In this document: positions 29,595 to 41,570 of the stretch, piece after piece | Layout: every line of letters begins with the position of its first letter | Position numbering within the stretch: position 1 is the stretch's first letter | Origin: Oceanospirillum sediminis | Lineage (GTDB): Bacteria > Pseudomonadota > Gammaproteobacteria > Pseudomonadales > Halomonadaceae | DNA length: 64,000 nt | Assembly: GCF_014164585.1 (NCBI RefSeq) | Contig: NZ_JACJFM010000029.1 | Coordinates: 1-64,000 of the forward strand | Reading direction: 5' to 3' | Made by a program: the position numbers and the translations under genes | The notes under the pieces: model-generated | What the model saw: the letters and a program-made list of their open reading frames with translations, nothing else | What the model was told of the DNA's origin: nothing | Database searches by the model: none

Positions 29595-29616
29595 AAGGGC
29601 TGATTACTCAGCCCTT
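29595..29616 (-). terminator. ftsK terminator
   Basis: Stem AAGGGCTGA (29595-29603) / TCAGCCCTT (29608-29616), followed on the minus strand by TTTTTAAGG. It lies between ftsK and lolA, so lolA probably has its own promoter or receives read-through. Confidence 0.75.
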
Positions 29617-29665
29617 AGCAAAATCGCTATCGGATATATTTATTGTGCCAGGTATACCTACTGCA

Positions 29666-32600
29666 TCAAGGCTCATTCCCTGTCGGAGGCGGAGCCAGAA
29701 CCTCCCGCTGACCATTACTGCCCATACCGGATACCACCCCGGCAGCTTCCAGAGCTTCAACCAGACGAGCAGCACGGTTATATCCCACTTTAAAACGACG
29801 CTGAATACCTGAAGCAGACACCCTTCGGGTTTCAGTTACAAAGGCAACCACCTCATCATACAGAGCGTCTTTATCTTCCTCTCCGGACGATTCAGAACCA
29901 TCCGCTGATGCACCATTATCTTCCCAGCCATTCAGAATGCTATCAACATAATCAGGCTTGCCACGACGCTTCCAGTTATCAACAATCCGGTGTACCTCAT
30001 CGTCATCGACAAAGGCACCGTGCACACGCTCTGGCACAGCACTTCCGGGTGGCATATAGAGCATGTCACCATGGCCCAATAACTGCTCGGCTCCCCCCTG
30101 ATCAAGAATGGTCCGGGAATCAATTTTTGAAGAAACCTGGAAAGCAATACGAGTCGGGATATTTGCCTTAATCAAACCGGTAATCACATCGACAGAAGGC
30201 CGCTGTGTTGCCAGAATCAGGTGAATACCCGCTGCCCGGGCTTTCTGAGCCAGACGAGCAATCAACTCTTCAACCTTCTTACCGACAATCATCATCATGT
30301 CGGCAAACTCATCTACTACGACCACAATAAAGGGTAATTTATCCAGAGTAGGAGGAATTTCCCCCTGCTCTGGCTGCCAGGTTGGATCAGCAACACGAGC
30401 TCCCTGAGCGGCAGCTTCATCCAGCTTGCTATTAAAAGTTGCGATATTACGCACTCCCATAGCTGCCATCAGCTTATAACGTCTTTCCATCTCTGCTACA
30501 CACCAGTTCAGGGCATTTGCAGCATCCTTCATATCTGTCACCACCGGAGTTAACAGATGAGGAATACCATCATAGATAGAAAGCTCCAACATTTTGGGGT
30601 CGACCATAATCAGGCGAAGTTCTTCCGGCGTTGCTTTCAGTAACATACTGATCAGCATAGCGTTAACACCCACCGATTTACCTGAACCAGTCGTACCGGC
30701 CACGAGCAGGTGAGGCATCTTAGCCAGGTTTGCGACAACAGGCTGCCCCGCAATATTATCCCCTAAAGCCAGCGTCAGTGGCGAAGAAGCCTCCTGATAA
30801 CACTCATGATTCAGAACTTTGTACAGGCGGATCATTGCCCGGTTCTGGTTAGGTATTTCAATACCCACCGTTGATTTACCAGCAATTACTTCGACAACAC
30901 GTACCCGGCTCACCGCCAGTGCTCTTGCCAGATCCGTTGCCAGATTAGAAATCTTACTGGCTTTCACCCCAGGAGCTGGCTGAATTTCAAAACGGGTAAT
31001 CACAGGCCCGGGATGTACTTCAACCACTTCAGCTTTAACATTGAACTCTTTCAGGCGTGTTTCCAGAAGTTCTGACATGACCTGCAACTGCTCATGAGTA
31101 AAGCTGGGCTCCGCTTCATCGTCATCCTGGGTTAGCAAATCCAGCCCGGGCAGATCACCTTCAATCTCATCGTCATAATCCACACCCGACTTCTGGAAAC
31201 GGGCTACACTCCAGATTTCCCCTTGCTCTGTTTGCATAGTGACGGCCCGAAGACTCTCATCAACCTGCTCAGAATAGGATTGCTCTTTCTGTGGCTGTGC
31301 CACGCTTTCTTCAACTCTGGTTTCCACGCTCTCTTCAGGTCTGATTTCAACAACACCCGGTGTCTGCTCTGTTTTTTCTTCTTCTGGCTTAACAGGCTCA
31401 GCGGCAACAGATTTCAGAGTTGCTGAAACAGGTTCATCCGCAAGTGCATCAGGCTCTTCTGAAACACTATTATCCAGAACAGCATGATCGATGGGAGTTT
31501 CTGGTGTCGGCACAGAAATCTTCCGGGGCGCAGCAGCAACATTATCCACTGTCAGATTCGCTTCAGATTCTGGCGGATTAATAGCCTCAGGTTCAGCTTT
31601 TCTCATCCAGGCAGGACGACTGAAGCTCCCCTGAGCTTGTTCTACTGCAAGCTCTTCAGATTCTGAAGGAGGAGTCAGATCATTCGGGTTATCCGCAGTG
31701 CTGTCAGCATATGACGGAGAAGAACTCTCTGCCAATAAAGTCGGAGCCTCGTCTGGCACCGCGTTCTGTGAAGCATACTCAGGTGGAGTTGTTTGCTGAG
31801 ATTCCCGAACCTCAGATTGGACCTGAGTATCTGTTTTCCATTCAATGTCATTGTTCCGGTCAGACTCTTCGGGTAAAGAAGGCCCTGTAATATCGCTGCT
31901 ATGCTCTGATGAGGTTTCATGGATTTCATCATGCTTTCTGCGAGCATATTCAGTATAAGGATCATCTTCATTATCCCCGGTAATATCACCACCACGGGAG
32001 CTCCATCGGTTCTGACTCACGCTATTGTCAGTACCTTCTTGCTGCAGATGCTCATCAGCAATATCATGACCCGAGTCACCTGTAGCACCTGATGACATCC
32101 TGATATCAGGCGGTGCCAGTGCTTCCGATGCCGGACTTTTCATCCAGGAAGGGCGTATAAAGCCACTGGCATTACTTTTATCTTCTTCACAGGATGCCAG
32201 GGCAGCTGCTATAGCCGGATCTCTGTCAGACTCATCGGCCTTCAGTACAGCATCAGGTCCATTTTCAGATTGTACTGCAGACGCATCGAATTTAACCGAT
32301 TCCTTTTCAAGGTCTTCTCCATCTTCAGGTGTCGGACCAGTCTGAAACGGAAGTTGTTCTCTGTCTGCATTTGCGCCATCGTTTATCCCAAGCGAAGGCT
32401 CTTTTCTTTCTGGCGAAGGAATACCTCCAAGGCCAGGTTCTACCCTTTCATTGCGATCAATAACAGCATTCTCATCAAAGGCAACCGGTATTTTCTTAAA
32501 CACCGGAGGTAATGCCGGGCGGCTATGCCATATACTTTTAACCGTCTGAAAGACTGAACCACTCTTTTCTTTGTCTGTCGGCATATTAAAGCCTGGGGCC

Positions 32601-33721
32601 ATACTGCGACTTAACAAAGTATCCGATGCCATTGTCTCATGATCAGAAGGGTCCGCAGCCAACCCGGACAATGATGGCTCCTGTTTTGCCATCGTACCGG
32701 CCATATTCAGTTCAGGACCGGGGGATACCTGAGACTGCATACTGATATCAGGAACAGAGGCATGGGGACCTTCGGTTTGGACATCCGATTGCATCCGGGC
32801 TGTCAGGTCCTGTGAAACGTTATGGTCTGCGGCCTGAGACGGCGCAGTCTGCGCTGTTCCTTCTTCTGAAATGCGGTTTTCCGGAGCCAGTCCATGAATA
32901 GCAGTACCCGTTTTACTACCGGCATCAGCCTCTGAAACCGATGCAGATGTAACCACTTTATCATTTGCTTTATGATCTGTTTCTGATGGCATCAAGGGAT
33001 CAGAATGCCCGGAAGTCAGAACATCCTGGAATGATAACGGATTTTTATTGGGTGCAGAAAATTGCTCAGGCAAACCTTTACTGGAATCTTTTGCTTCCTG
33101 GCGTAAAAACTGAAAACACTTCATGGCCAGTTTTTCAGCATGAAAGCCCGTCACATCCATAACCTGTAACCAGGATACGGCAGTCAACAGAGTGAAACCT
33201 GTCATCCAGAGTACCAGCATCAGTATAGAGGCACCTAACAGGCCAAAAATTGAGGTGAATGCCACGGCAATACCTTCACCAGCTACGCCTCCAGCACCAC
33301 TGGGCAACGGACTATCCGGAGTATAAAAATGCAGGCTGGCCAGGGTAGAATTAGCCAGTAGCCAGAACAGGAAGCCTCCGGCTCTCATGGCTATCACTCT
33401 GGGCTCTTTACACTCAGGCAGAATACCGCTCAGGCGCAAACCACCCCAGATGATTGCGGAGATCGGAAGTAAATAAGCAGGATTGCCGAATAAGCCAAAG
33501 AAAAGATCCGCCATAACGGCACCAAAGCTTCCCATCAGATTCTCAGGCGCAGCATTTGATGCGGTACTGAACCAGCCGCCGTCAGCCGGATCAAAACTCA
33601 GAAACGAGAGGAACAAAAAAATACATATGGTCAGCACGAACATCACTACCCCTTCACGGGCCAGATTTTTCATTCGTTGCAAAAATTGTTGGTCGGCTGA
33701 GGGTTGCTGGTCCATTGTCAT
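29666..33721 (-). CDS. ftsK: DNA translocase FtsK
   Basis: Septal DNA pump that clears chromosome termini and activates XerCD at dif. Four N-terminal membrane segments (about 15-200), then a very long acidic Ser/Pro/Glu/Asp-rich linker (about 210-850), then the RecA-like motor with Walker [11 protein letters not shown] and Walker B (VVVDEFADM), then the gamma winged helix ([28 protein letters not shown]) that reads KOPS sites. The start is ATG at 33721 (MTMDQQPS; a second ATG is two codons on). 1351 residues, similar to E. coli FtsK. The linker has two related motifs RP(S/A)WM(K/R), near 32145 and 31605. It diverges from aat. Confidence 0.96.
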   Translation of the reverse strand: MTMDQQPSADQQFLQRMKNLAREGVVMFVLTICIFLFLSFLSFDPADGGWFSTASNAAPENLMGSFGAVMADLFFGLFGNPAYLLPISAIIWGGLRLSGILPECKEPRVIAMRAGGFLFWLLANSTLASLHFYTPDSPLPSGAGGVAGEGIAVAFTSIFGLLGASILMLVLWMTGFTLLTAVSWLQVMDVTGFHAEKLAMKCFQFLRQEAKDSSKGLPEQFSAPNKNPLSFQDVLTSGHSDPLMPSETDHKANDKVVTSASVSEADAGSKTGTAIHGLAPENRISEEGTAQTAPSQAADHNVSQDLTARMQSDVQTEGPHASVPDISMQSQVSPGPELNMAGTMAKQEPSLSGLAADPSDHETMASDTLLSRSMAPGFNMPTDKEKSGSVFQTVKSIWHSRPALPPVFKKIPVAFDENAVIDRNERVEPGLGGIPSPERKEPSLGINDGANADREQLPFQTGPTPEDGEDLEKESVKFDASAVQSENGPDAVLKADESDRDPAIAAALASCEEDKSNASGFIRPSWMKSPASEALAPPDIRMSSGATGDSGHDIADEHLQQEGTDNSVSQNRWSSRGGDITGDNEDDPYTEYARRKHDEIHETSSEHSSDITGPSLPEESDRNNDIEWKTDTQVQSEVRESQQTTPPEYASQNAVPDEAPTLLAESSSPSYADSTADNPNDLTPPSESEELAVEQAQGSFSRPAWMRKAEPEAINPPESEANLTVDNVAAAPRKISVPTPETPIDHAVLDNSVSEEPDALADEPVSATLKSVAAEPVKPEEEKTEQTPGVVEIRPEESVETRVEESVAQPQKEQSYSEQVDESLRAVTMQTEQGEIWSVARFQKSGVDYDDEIEGDLPGLDLLTQDDDEAEPSFTHEQLQVMSELLETRLKEFNVKAEVVEVHPGPVITRFEIQPAPGVKASKISNLATDLARALAVSRVRVVEVIAGKSTVGIEIPNQNRAMIRLYKVLNHECYQEASSPLTLALGDNIAGQPVVANLAKMPHLLVAGTTGSGKSVGVNAMLISMLLKATPEELRLIMVDPKMLELSIYDGIPHLLTPVVTDMKDAANALNWCVAEMERRYKLMAAMGVRNIATFNSKLDEAAAQGARVADPTWQPEQGEIPPTLDKLPFIVVVVDEFADMMMIVGKKVEELIARLAQKARAAGIHLILATQRPSVDVITGLIKANIPTRIAFQVSSKIDSRTILDQGGAEQLLGHGDMLYMPPGSAVPERVHGAFVDDDEVHRIVDNWKRRGKPDYVDSILNGWEDNGASADGSESSGEEDKDALYDEVVAFVTETRRVSASGIQRRFKVGYNRAARLVEALEAAGVVSGMGSNGQREVLAPPPTGNEP

Positions 33722-33816
33722 TAAGCTTCTACCATTAAAAACAGAAGCCTTATAATACCCGAGCTGACACCTGAGCAAAAACAATATACTGAAAGAATCA
33801 AGGATCAGAGACCTGT

Positions 33817-34536
33817 ATGATCGAATTACCCTGGCTGGACCCGGAAATGCCTCCCGCATTCCCACCGGTTGATATGGCACTGACAGATCCGCCCGGATTA
33901 CTTGCGTTCGGAGGCGACCTCAGCCCGCAATGGCTTATAGGCGCGTATCGTTCAGGTATTTTCCCCTGGTATAATCCGGGAGAACCTATCCTGTGGTGGT
34001 CCCCGAACCCGAGAATGGTACTGCAACCTGAACAGTTGAAAATCCGACGCAGTTTACGCAAAGTACTGAAAAAAGATCTTTTTCAGATTACCTTTGACCA
34101 GGCGTTTGAACAGGTGCTTGAAGGCTGCGCATCCGCCCGTAGCTATACATCTGAAACCTGGCTGACCGGTGAGATGAAATCAGCTTACCTGCAACTCCAC
34201 AAAGAAGGTTATGCCCATTCTGTCGAAGCATGGCATGATGGCGAGCTGGCCGGCGGCCTGTATGGCGTGGCTGTAGGTAAAATTTTCTGTGGAGAATCTA
34301 TGTTTACCCGGGTGAATGATGCGTCTAAAGTGGCGTTTGTTCATCTGGCCCGACAACTGGATGCCTGGAACTTCAAACTGATTGATTGCCAGATACATAC
34401 AGACTATCTGGCCAGCTTCGGAGCTTCAGAAATCGAAAGAAGAGAATTTCTGGACTACCTTAAATGGTATGGAGCCGCTCCTGGAATACCAGGAGCCTGG
34501 ACGATCAGTGAACAGATTAAGGAATCGATAATTTGA
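33817..34536 (+). CDS. aat: Leucyl/phenylalanyl-tRNA-protein transferase
   Basis: Adds Leu or Phe to the N-terminus of proteins beginning with Arg or Lys, marking them for ClpAP. Typical stretches: [64 protein letters not shown]. 239 residues, standard. The stop overlaps the start of bpt by 4 bp, so the two are co-translated. The target-degrading partners clpS and clpA lie 1.4-4.8 kb downstream, on the other strand. Confidence 0.96.
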   Translation: MIELPWLDPEMPPAFPPVDMALTDPPGLLAFGGDLSPQWLIGAYRSGIFPWYNPGEPILWWSPNPRMVLQPEQLKIRRSLRKVLKKDLFQITFDQAFEQVLEGCASARSYTSETWLTGEMKSAYLQLHKEGYAHSVEAWHDGELAGGLYGVAVGKIFCGESMFTRVNDASKVAFVHLARQLDAWNFKLIDCQIHTDYLASFGASEIERREFLDYLKWYGAAPGIPGAWTISEQIKESII

Positions 34537-35267
34537 GTATTGATACCCCGTTTATTGAATCCCAGCTGCGATTTTATATGACGGTACCCCATGCCTGCAG
34601 TTATCTGGAAAACCGCGAAGCAACCACACTGTTTCTGGATCCCGAGCACCCATTGACTCCCCAGATTTATGATTTGCTATCTCTGGTAGGTTTTCGTCGC
34701 AGCGGGCGTCATCTCTACCGCCCTAACTGTAAAGGATGTGATGCCTGCATATCTGTAAGAGTACCTGTTGAACAGTTCAGCCCCAAAAGAAAACACAGGA
34801 AAATCCTTAATCGCAATCAGGATCTGACTTATCGGGTCCTGCCAGCCCGATTTAATGAAGAACATTATCAGTTGTATGAACGCTACATCAATGAACGCCA
34901 CAGCGATGGAGACATGTACCCGGCCAGTGAAGATCAATATCGCTCATTTCTGAATCTGGATAAATCTTTTGCCTATCTGATTGAATTCAGGGATACTTCG
35001 GGTAAGCTCTTTGCTGTATCTGCAATGGATCAGCTTCAGCATGGTTTGTCTGCCATTTATACCTTTTACGACCCTGATCAATCCCGGCGTTCTCCTGGGG
35101 TATTTGTTGTACTCTGGCTAATCGGTTATGCAGACCATCTGGGACTGCCTTACGTTTATCTCGGTTACTGGATCGAAGCCTGCCGAAAAATGAGTTACAA
35201 AACAGAGTACCAACCACTGGAACAGCTCAGAGACAACCATTGGTATCCGGTTAAACTACAGAATTAA
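34533..35267 (+). CDS. bpt: Aspartate/glutamate leucyltransferase (Bpt)
   Basis: Adds Leu to proteins with N-terminal Asp or Glu for degradation by ClpAPS. Family marks: CSYLENREATTLFLDPEH, the Cys-containing GCDACISVRVPV, NRNQDLTYRV, and the C-terminal YLGYWIEACRKMSYK. The start is a TTG at 34533 with AAGGA ahead, overlapping the aat stop; the next ATG (codon 16) would cut the conserved N-terminus short. 244 residues. An older name is ate (arginyl transferase homolog). Confidence 0.95.
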   Translation: MSIDTPFIESQLRFYMTVPHACSYLENREATTLFLDPEHPLTPQIYDLLSLVGFRRSGRHLYRPNCKGCDACISVRVPVEQFSPKRKHRKILNRNQDLTYRVLPARFNEEHYQLYERYINERHSDGDMYPASEDQYRSFLNLDKSFAYLIEFRDTSGKLFAVSAMDQLQHGLSAIYTFYDPDQSRRSPGVFVVLWLIGYADHLGLPYVYLGYWIEACRKMSYKTEYQPLEQLRDNHWYPVKLQN

Positions 35268-35523
35268 AAGCAAGGCATGGCAGATAAACAGCAGGAACGC
35301 ATCCGCTCTGCTCACCTGATAATTTATCCGGTTTGATCGGTTATTTTGATTTTTTTCACATTTTTTCCGGGAACTTTTTGCTAAGCCTTTTAAAATAAGG
35401 CAAAATACGCGCGATTTTTTTGTGTGTAGCTTCATCTGATTTGCTGCTGAATTCAGTATACAAGTCAACTAAAATACGCATTTAACGCATCAAGACAGCA
35501 GAAGAACCCGAGGTAATTACTGC

Positions 35524-35742
35524 ATGGCAAAAGAAGATTCCCTGGAAATGGAAGGCACCGTGATTGACACGCTGCCAAACACTATGTTCCGCGTAGAACT
35601 GGAAAACGGTCACGTTGTTACAGCTCACATCTCCGGTAAAATGCGCAAAAACTACATCCGCATTCTGACAGGTGACAAAGTTAAGGTTGAACTGACACCT
35701 TACGACCTGTCGAAAGGACGTATTGTTTACCGCGCCCGTTAA
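35524..35742 (+). CDS. infA: Translation initiation factor IF-1
   Basis: 72-residue OB-fold protein that binds the 30S A site. Nearly identical in pattern to other bacterial IF-1 ([20 protein letters not shown] at the start, [20 protein letters not shown] within). ATG with GAGG 11 bases ahead, spacing a little long. It follows bpt and faces clpA, as in Pseudomonas. A bidirectional hairpin follows. Confidence 0.98.
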   Translation: MAKEDSLEMEGTVIDTLPNTMFRVELENGHVVTAHISGKMRKNYIRILTGDKVKVELTPYDLSKGRIVYRAR

Positions 35743-35855
35743 TTACAACGTATTGCGGAGACGGTCATTCCGGAATAATTGCCTATCGAAAGCGAAAGTC
35801 GGCTCTGTTTCAGAATCTGGACTTCACCTGTTATACAAGGCAAGCGGTATAATAA

Positions 35856-35883
35856 AAAGGCCCGGTTATAAAACCGGGCCTTT
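35856..35883. terminator. Bidirectional terminator infA/clpA
   Basis: Perfect 12-bp stem AAAGGCCCGGTT / AACCGGGCCTTT with loop ATAA, between converging genes. Confidence 0.92.
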
Positions 35884-35933
35884 GCATTCCACTCTGATGC
35901 AGAACAGAGAGTATTACAGGATAGCTGACGGAC

Positions 35934-38216
35934 CTAAGCCATCTCTCTCTTTTCAGCTTCCAGCAACAACTCACCTTCCTCATCCAGAGTAATGTGCACC
36001 TCACCACTGGACTCTGCCAGATCGCCAAACAGAATTATTTCTGCCAGAGGCTTTTTAATCTTCTCCTGAATCAGACGCGCCATAGGACGGGCTCCCATCT
36101 CAGGATCATATCCATTTTCAGCAAGCCAGCCTTTCGCCGCATCATCAACAACCAGATGAACCTTCTTCTCATCCAGTTGAGCCTGAAGTTCAACCAGGAA
36201 TTTATCCACCACACTCTTGATCATATCGAAACTCAATGGTGCAAACTGAATAATGCCATCAAGACGGTTGCGGAACTCAGGAGTAAAGCTCTTACGAATC
36301 ACCTCCATACCATCTGTCGCATGGTCCTGATGAGAGAAACCGATTGAGCGGCGGCTCATCGCTTCAGCCCCAGCATTAGTAGTCATAATCATGACCACAT
36401 TACGGAAGTCTGCTTTACGGCCGTTATTATCGGTCAGCGTACCGTGATCCATCACCTGCAACAGCAGGTTAAATACCTCAGGATGTGCTTTCTCAATCTC
36501 ATCCAGTAGCAACACACAATGCGGGCTCTTGGTGATCGCTTCAGTCAGCAGGCCGCCCTGATCGTATCCAACATAACCTGGCGGCGCACCAATCAGACGG
36601 GATACAGTATGACGCTCCATATACTCAGACATATCAAAACGTATCAGTTCGATACCCATGATATTGGCCAACTGTTTACTGACCTCTGTTTTACCAACCC
36701 CGGTAGGCCCGGCAAACAGGAAAGAACCAATCGGCTTCTCTGGTGCCTTCAGGCCTGCACGGGACAGTTTAATGGCATTAGACAGAGAAGTAATCGCATC
36801 ATCCTGGCCAAATACCAGCATCTGCAGGTTTTTCTCCAGATCTTTAAGTACCTTCTTATCCGAAGTAGTAACACTCTTCGGAGGAATCCGGGCAATTTTA
36901 GCGACAATGGCTTCAATCTGCTCCACGCGAATCGTTGATTCACGATCCTCTTCTTTCTGCAAGCGTTGATATGCACCAGCCTCATCCACCACATCAATCG
37001 CTTTATCCGGCATATGACGATCATTGATATAACGATCAGCCAGAGTTGCTGCAGCTTCCAGCGCCTCATCCGTATAGCTCAGATCATGGTGCTTCTCAAA
37101 ACGACTGCGAAGTCCTTTAAGAATAGCAATAGTATCTTCCACACTGGGCTCCAGAACATCGACCTTCTGAAATCGACGTGCCAGTGCACGGTCTTTTTCA
37201 AAGATGCCACGGAATTCCTGGAAAGTAGTAGACCCGATACAGCGGATCTCTCCGGAACTCAGCAGTGGCTTCAACAGATTAGAAGCATCCATCACACCAC
37301 CAGACGCTGCACCAGCACCAATAATGGTATGAATCTCATCAATAAACAGAATCGCATGAGGCTGTTTTTTCAGCTCATTGAGCAGAGCTTTCAGGCGTTT
37401 TTCAAAATCACCACGATATTTCGTCCCTGCCAGCAGAGCGCCCATATCCAGTGAATACACGACACTTTCCTGAATAACATCCGGCACTTCGCCATCAATA
37501 ATGCGCTTAGCCAGGCCTTCAGCGATAGCCGTTTTACCAACACCGGCTTCACCTACCAGCAGAGGGTTATTTTTACGGCGACGGGCCAAGATCTGAATGG
37601 TACGCTCTACTTCATGATCACGCCCAACTAACGGATCAATACGACCCATTCTAGCCTGTTCATTCAGATTAGTCGCATAACCAGTCAGCGGACTGTTAGC
37701 ATCGCTTTCCGTTGCCGCTTCTTCAGACTCTTCATGGTGAGAATCATGGTCGTGCCCAATACCTGGATTATCATGACCAGAGACTTTGGAGATACCGTGA
37801 GAGATATAGTTCACCGCATCAACACGAGCGACATTCTGCTGACGAAGGAAGTAAACGGCCTGACTTTCCTGTTCACTGAAAATCGCAACCAGTACGTTGG
37901 CGCCTGTAACTTCGTTCTTACCGGAAGACTGCACATGAAATACAGCACGCTGTAGCACACGCTGGAAGCCAAGCGTTGGCTGGGTCTCACGCTCCAGCTG
38001 ATCATCCGGAATCAGAGGCGTCGTGCTATTAATAAAGTCCTGCAGATCGATGCGTAGCTTATCCAGATTAGCTCCGCAGGCCTGTAAAACGCGCGCTGCT
38101 GAATCATTATCCAACAGAGCAAGAAGCAGATGTTCAACCGTCATAAACTCATGGCGCTTGCTACGCGCAACGGTAAATGCAGCATTTAATGTGGATTCGA
38201 GGTCTTTGCTTAACAT
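35934..38216 (-). CDS. clpA: ATP-dependent Clp protease ATP-binding subunit ClpA
   Basis: AAA+ unfoldase feeding ClpP. 760 residues: an N-domain with two Clp repeats that bind ClpS (1-145), then two ATPase modules (Walker [10 protein letters not shown] and GPTGVGKTE; Walker [10 protein letters not shown] and LLLDEIEKA). The ClpP-binding loop (IGF/L) appears as SIGFSH in the second module. It is 33 bp after clpS on the same strand, so the pair is one operon. Linker 146-170 is Asp/Glu/His-rich. Confidence 0.98.
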   Translation of the reverse strand: MLSKDLESTLNAAFTVARSKRHEFMTVEHLLLALLDNDSAARVLQACGANLDKLRIDLQDFINSTTPLIPDDQLERETQPTLGFQRVLQRAVFHVQSSGKNEVTGANVLVAIFSEQESQAVYFLRQQNVARVDAVNYISHGISKVSGHDNPGIGHDHDSHHEESEEAATESDANSPLTGYATNLNEQARMGRIDPLVGRDHEVERTIQILARRRKNNPLLVGEAGVGKTAIAEGLAKRIIDGEVPDVIQESVVYSLDMGALLAGTKYRGDFEKRLKALLNELKKQPHAILFIDEIHTIIGAGAASGGVMDASNLLKPLLSSGEIRCIGSTTFQEFRGIFEKDRALARRFQKVDVLEPSVEDTIAILKGLRSRFEKHHDLSYTDEALEAAATLADRYINDRHMPDKAIDVVDEAGAYQRLQKEEDRESTIRVEQIEAIVAKIARIPPKSVTTSDKKVLKDLEKNLQMLVFGQDDAITSLSNAIKLSRAGLKAPEKPIGSFLFAGPTGVGKTEVSKQLANIMGIELIRFDMSEYMERHTVSRLIGAPPGYVGYDQGGLLTEAITKSPHCVLLLDEIEKAHPEVFNLLLQVMDHGTLTDNNGRKADFRNVVMIMTTNAGAEAMSRRSIGFSHQDHATDGMEVIRKSFTPEFRNRLDGIIQFAPLSFDMIKSVVDKFLVELQAQLDEKKVHLVVDDAAKGWLAENGYDPEMGARPMARLIQEKIKKPLAEIILFGDLAESSGEVHITLDEEGELLLEAEKREMA

Positions 38217-38249
38217 GGGGCTACCCTCACTTGCCGCTATATTTTATTG

Positions 38250-38624
38250 TCAATCAGCCCGGTCAATCTCACACAGTAGCGGATGCTGACACTCTCTTGA
38301 GTACTGATTCACCTGGACGCATTTTGTTTCAGCAATATCCCTGGTATATACACCGCACACACCTTTCCCCTTAGTATGCACTGCCAGCATGACTTGCGTG
38401 GCTTTATCCTGATCCATATTGAAGAATGTAGTCAGGATTTCGACAACAAACTCCATGGGAGTATAGTCATCATTCAACAAAACAACTTTATACATAGGCG
38501 GTTGTTTTAATTCAGGTTTTGCAGGTGCAACCGCAACATCACCTTCGTAGTCATGACTTTCCTGGTCATCGGCCTGATTCACAATGGCGGCCTGCCTGTA
38601 CAGATCAAAAAACTGGTTAGCCAT
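38250..38624 (-). CDS. clpS: ClpS adaptor for N-degron substrates
   Basis: Hands substrates with N-terminal Leu, Phe, Tyr or Trp to ClpAP. The core is [18 protein letters not shown] (the binding pocket NDDYTPM), with [24 protein letters not shown]. The 124 residues include a longer disordered N-tail (1-40) than the E. coli protein (106 residues). ATG at 38624. Co-transcribed with clpA. Confidence 0.97.
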   Translation of the reverse strand: MANQFFDLYRQAAIVNQADDQESHDYEGDVAVAPAKPELKQPPMYKVVLLNDDYTPMEFVVEILTTFFNMDQDKATQVMLAVHTKGKGVCGVYTRDIAETKCVQVNQYSRECQHPLLCEIDRAD

Positions 38625-39022
38625 AGCGAACCGTCAATCCTCTAAATAAAAGTTTAGTTTTAAGTACCTGGTTACAACATAAGCACGAATCCCCACAAGC
38701 TCAAGTAATTTGGACTCTGTTTTGCAGAAAAAGTGCTCTGGGTCTCATAAAAGTTCCCCATCAGATATTCACAGATGGGGATAAATAACCCACTTATAAA
38801 GTAAGAATAATCAAAAAAAAAGGAAAAACAATACTCTCATACAGGTTAAACCCTAATTCCGATCAAAAAACTCGGAAATAAAAAAACCTTTTTTATCAGT
38901 CAGATGTAGGAAAAAATTAACAATCGCGACACACATAGACGCCATACACGTAGCCGGACAAATCAGTTAAACTCTTTGCAATACAACAGCTAGATTATCC
39001 CCACGATTGGAATACCTGTCTG
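38625..39022. other. Divergent promoter region clpS/rluE
   Basis: About 400 AT-rich bases holding promoters for both genes. No coding frame, and no cspD gene, which is often located here in Gammaproteobacteria. No clear terminator or repeat. Confidence 0.55.
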
Positions 39023-39709
39023 ATGAGTCGATTGATTCTTTTTAATAAGCCCTATCTGGTACTTTCTCAATTCACCGACAAAGAAGGACGCCAGACTCTG
39101 GCTGATTTTATTTCTCAGACAGGGATATATCCTGCCGGACGGCTGGATTATGATTCAGAAGGTCTTCTTCTATTGACTGATGATGGACGCCTGCAACACA
39201 GAATTGCCTCACCGGATATGAAGCTGGCTAAAACATATCAGGTACAGGTAGACGGTGAAATTACTGAAGAAGCGCTCAGGCAGTTTCGTCAGGGAGTTAC
39301 ACTGAAAGACGGTCTGACCCGCCCGGCAAAAGCCAGAAAAATAGCAGAGCCGGATTTCCCTCCCCGGACTCCTCCGGTCAGGGAGCGGAAAAACATTCCC
39401 ACCAGCTGGATTGAGCTGACCATTTCGGAGGGCAGGAACCGTCAGGTCAGGCGCATGACAGCCGCAACCGGCTTTCCTACTCTGAGACTGATAAGGGTCA
39501 GCATAGGTGACTGGTCCCTGGATAAACTGTCTCCAGGAGAATACAAAGAGTTACAGATCAATTTGCCTGCAACCGATGTAAAAGCGAATCGACGCCCCAA
39601 TGTAAGGAAAAAACCTGCCGAATCCCATAAAGCAGGTAAGCCTCGAAAATCGAACAGAAAAAGCGGAGCCGGAAGATCAGCTTCCGGCAATCGCCCAAAA
39701 AGCCGATAA
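39023..39709 (+). CDS. rluE: 23S rRNA pseudouridine synthase RluE
   Basis: Makes pseudouridine at position 2457 of 23S rRNA (E. coli number). The catalytic Asp is in [16 protein letters not shown], and [14 protein letters not shown] is the typical second motif. The core ends near residue 185; about 43 residues of Lys/Arg/Ser/Gly-rich tail follow, probably RNA-binding and disordered. 228 residues. The gene order rluE-nudJ-mnmA is as in E. coli; the nudJ start lies 9 bp after the stop. Confidence 0.94.
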   Translation: MSRLILFNKPYLVLSQFTDKEGRQTLADFISQTGIYPAGRLDYDSEGLLLLTDDGRLQHRIASPDMKLAKTYQVQVDGEITEEALRQFRQGVTLKDGLTRPAKARKIAEPDFPPRTPPVRERKNIPTSWIELTISEGRNRQVRRMTAATGFPTLRLIRVSIGDWSLDKLSPGEYKELQINLPATDVKANRRPNVRKKPAESHKAGKPRKSNRKSGAGRSASGNRPKSR

Positions 39710-39718
39710 GGAATAAAC

Positions 39719-40198
39719 ATGACCATGCGTACTGATGTATGGAAGCCTAATAGCACCGTAGCCACCATAGTCGTGAAAGATAACCGCTTTTTGCTGGTAG
39801 AAGAATGGAGTCAGGGACGTCTGGTTTATAATCAGCCTGCCGGACACATTGAAAAAGGAGAAAGTCTGATTGAAGCTGCAATCCGGGAAACCCTGGAAGA
39901 AACAGGCTGGACTGTCCGCGTAACAGGTTTGCTGGGATTATATATCAATCAGGCTTTTGAGCATACGACATACCACAGACACGCTTTTATTGCGGAACCT
40001 GTAAGTCATGATCCTGACTTGCCATTGGATAGAGGTATTGAAGACGCTATCTGGCTTAGTTGGGAAGAGCTGATACAACAGAAAGACAGAATGCGTAGCG
40101 AGGCTGTACTTAAATGCTTTGAAGATTATCGGGCTGGTAAACATTACCCTCTGGACTTCATTTATGACTTCAATCATCCGGAGAACGGCGAAGCCTGA
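39719..40198 (+). CDS. nudJ: Nudix hydrolase NudJ
   Basis: Nudix phosphatase acting on thiamine pyrophosphate precursors and other nucleoside di/triphosphates in E. coli. The full Nudix box GHIEKGESLIEAAIRETLEETGW is at about 41-63 (first 20 shown by its key residues G, E, R-E, E-E-x-G). 159 residues. ATG with AAGGA just upstream, 9 bp after rluE, and mnmA 152 bp downstream. Confidence 0.92.
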   Translation: MTMRTDVWKPNSTVATIVVKDNRFLLVEEWSQGRLVYNQPAGHIEKGESLIEAAIRETLEETGWTVRVTGLLGLYINQAFEHTTYHRHAFIAEPVSHDPDLPLDRGIEDAIWLSWEELIQQKDRMRSEAVLKCFEDYRAGKHYPLDFIYDFNHPENGEA

Positions 40199-40349
40199 GT
40201 CGGAAACAGAGACTGAATAAAGCCAGACGAAACAAGGTCTGATCCGTTATACTGCCCCATAAATTGAACCTGAGCAGACTGTCAGAGATACCATACATGG
40301 TATCTGACGGCTTGCTTGGAGATAAGAAATATCCAATCAGCGAAATATC

Positions 40350-41495
40350 ATGTCTAATATTCAGACCCCTCCGGCTGACGCACCAACCCGCGACAACAGC
40401 CAGATAAAAGTCATCGTCGGAATGTCCGGTGGCGTTGATTCTTCCGTATCAGCCGTTCTGTTAATGGAACAGGGTTATCAGGTCGAAGGCCTGTTTATGA
40501 AGAACTGGGAAGAAGATGATGGCACCGAGTACTGTACAGCAATGGAAGACCTGGCCGATGCTCAGGCCGTTTGTGACCGAATAGGTATCAAACTCCATAA
40601 AGCAAACTTTGCCGCTGAATACTGGGATAACGTATTTGAGCACTTTCTGGCAGAGTATAAAGCAGGCCGCACGCCTAACCCTGACATCCTGTGTAATAAA
40701 GAGATCAAATTCAAAGCGTTTCTGGAATATGCCGAAGCTCTGGGAGCCGACCTGATTGCCACAGGACATTATGTTCGACGGGGCGAGCAGGATGGCAAAG
40801 CGATACTGCAAAAAGGCCTGGATAACAATAAAGATCAGAGTTATTTCCTGCATGCTGTAGGCCATAACGAAATCGGTAAAACACTCTTCCCGGTCGGTGA
40901 AATTGAAAAACCGGAAGTACGGGCTCTGGCTGAAAAACATGACTTGATTACTGCCCGTAAAAAGGACAGTACCGGAATCTGTTTTATTGGCGAACGCCGC
41001 TTTAAGGACTTCCTGCAGCAGTATTTGCCAGCTCAACCCGGAAAAATTACTACACCAGATGGCGATATCATCGGAGATCATAGCGGCCTGATGTATTACA
41101 CCATCGGGCAGCGGCAGGGGCTGGGTATTGGTGGTCTGAAGGATTATTCTGAAGATCCCTGGTTTGTTGCAGAGAAAGATCTGGATAATAACGTCCTGAT
41201 AGCGGTTCAGGGCACCGATCACCCTCTGCTGTTCAGCCGGGGACTGGCAACAGAAAGTGTGGACTGGGTTGCAGGGCAGCCACCATCAGAAGATGAATTT
41301 CGCTGCAGGGCTAAAACCCGCTACCGCCAGAGTGATCAGGCTTGCCTGGTGAAGCCTGTCGGTAATAACCGCTTTGAAGTTATCTTTGATGAGCCTCAAA
41401 GAGCAGTGACACCAGGACAGTCCGTTGTATTCTATATTGACGACAACTGTCTGGGTGGAGCCGTTATTGAAAACACCTGGCGGGATGACGCCTGA
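40350..41495 (+). CDS. mnmA: tRNA 2-thiouridylase MnmA
   Basis: Thiolates U34 of Lys, Glu and Gln tRNAs using sulfur relayed by Tus proteins. ATP pyrophosphatase loop [13 protein letters not shown], catalytic Cys pair at about residues 110 ([12 protein letters not shown]) and 208 ([10 protein letters not shown]). The insert [20 protein letters not shown] is typical. 381 residues. In E. coli it is followed by hflD and purB; here neither follows, since the next gene is in the catabolic island. Confidence 0.97.
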   Translation: MSNIQTPPADAPTRDNSQIKVIVGMSGGVDSSVSAVLLMEQGYQVEGLFMKNWEEDDGTEYCTAMEDLADAQAVCDRIGIKLHKANFAAEYWDNVFEHFLAEYKAGRTPNPDILCNKEIKFKAFLEYAEALGADLIATGHYVRRGEQDGKAILQKGLDNNKDQSYFLHAVGHNEIGKTLFPVGEIEKPEVRALAEKHDLITARKKDSTGICFIGERRFKDFLQQYLPAQPGKITTPDGDIIGDHSGLMYYTIGQRQGLGIGGLKDYSEDPWFVAEKDLDNNVLIAVQGTDHPLLFSRGLATESVDWVAGQPPSEDEFRCRAKTRYRQSDQACLVKPVGNNRFEVIFDEPQRAVTPGQSVVFYIDDNCLGGAVIENTWRDDA

Positions 41496-41523
41496 CCCTT
41501 GCTGTCAACGGCCCTCGAGGATT

Positions 41524-41552
41524 GCGACCATATTAAAAAGCAATATGGTCGC
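41524..41552. terminator. Inverted repeat between mnmA and the cupin gene
   Basis: Perfect 11-bp repeat GCGACCATATT (41524-41534) / AATATGGTCGC (41542-41552), loop AAAAAGC, between converging genes. No long T-run. Confidence 0.6.
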
Positions 41553-41570
41553 CAATCTGTCCCTGAGTAT

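Noticed and set aside
41524-41552. Attachment site or insertion-sequence end at the island border
   Set aside because: It is a single inverted repeat between converging genes and no matching copy was seen near 53.6 kb; a transcript hairpin is simpler.
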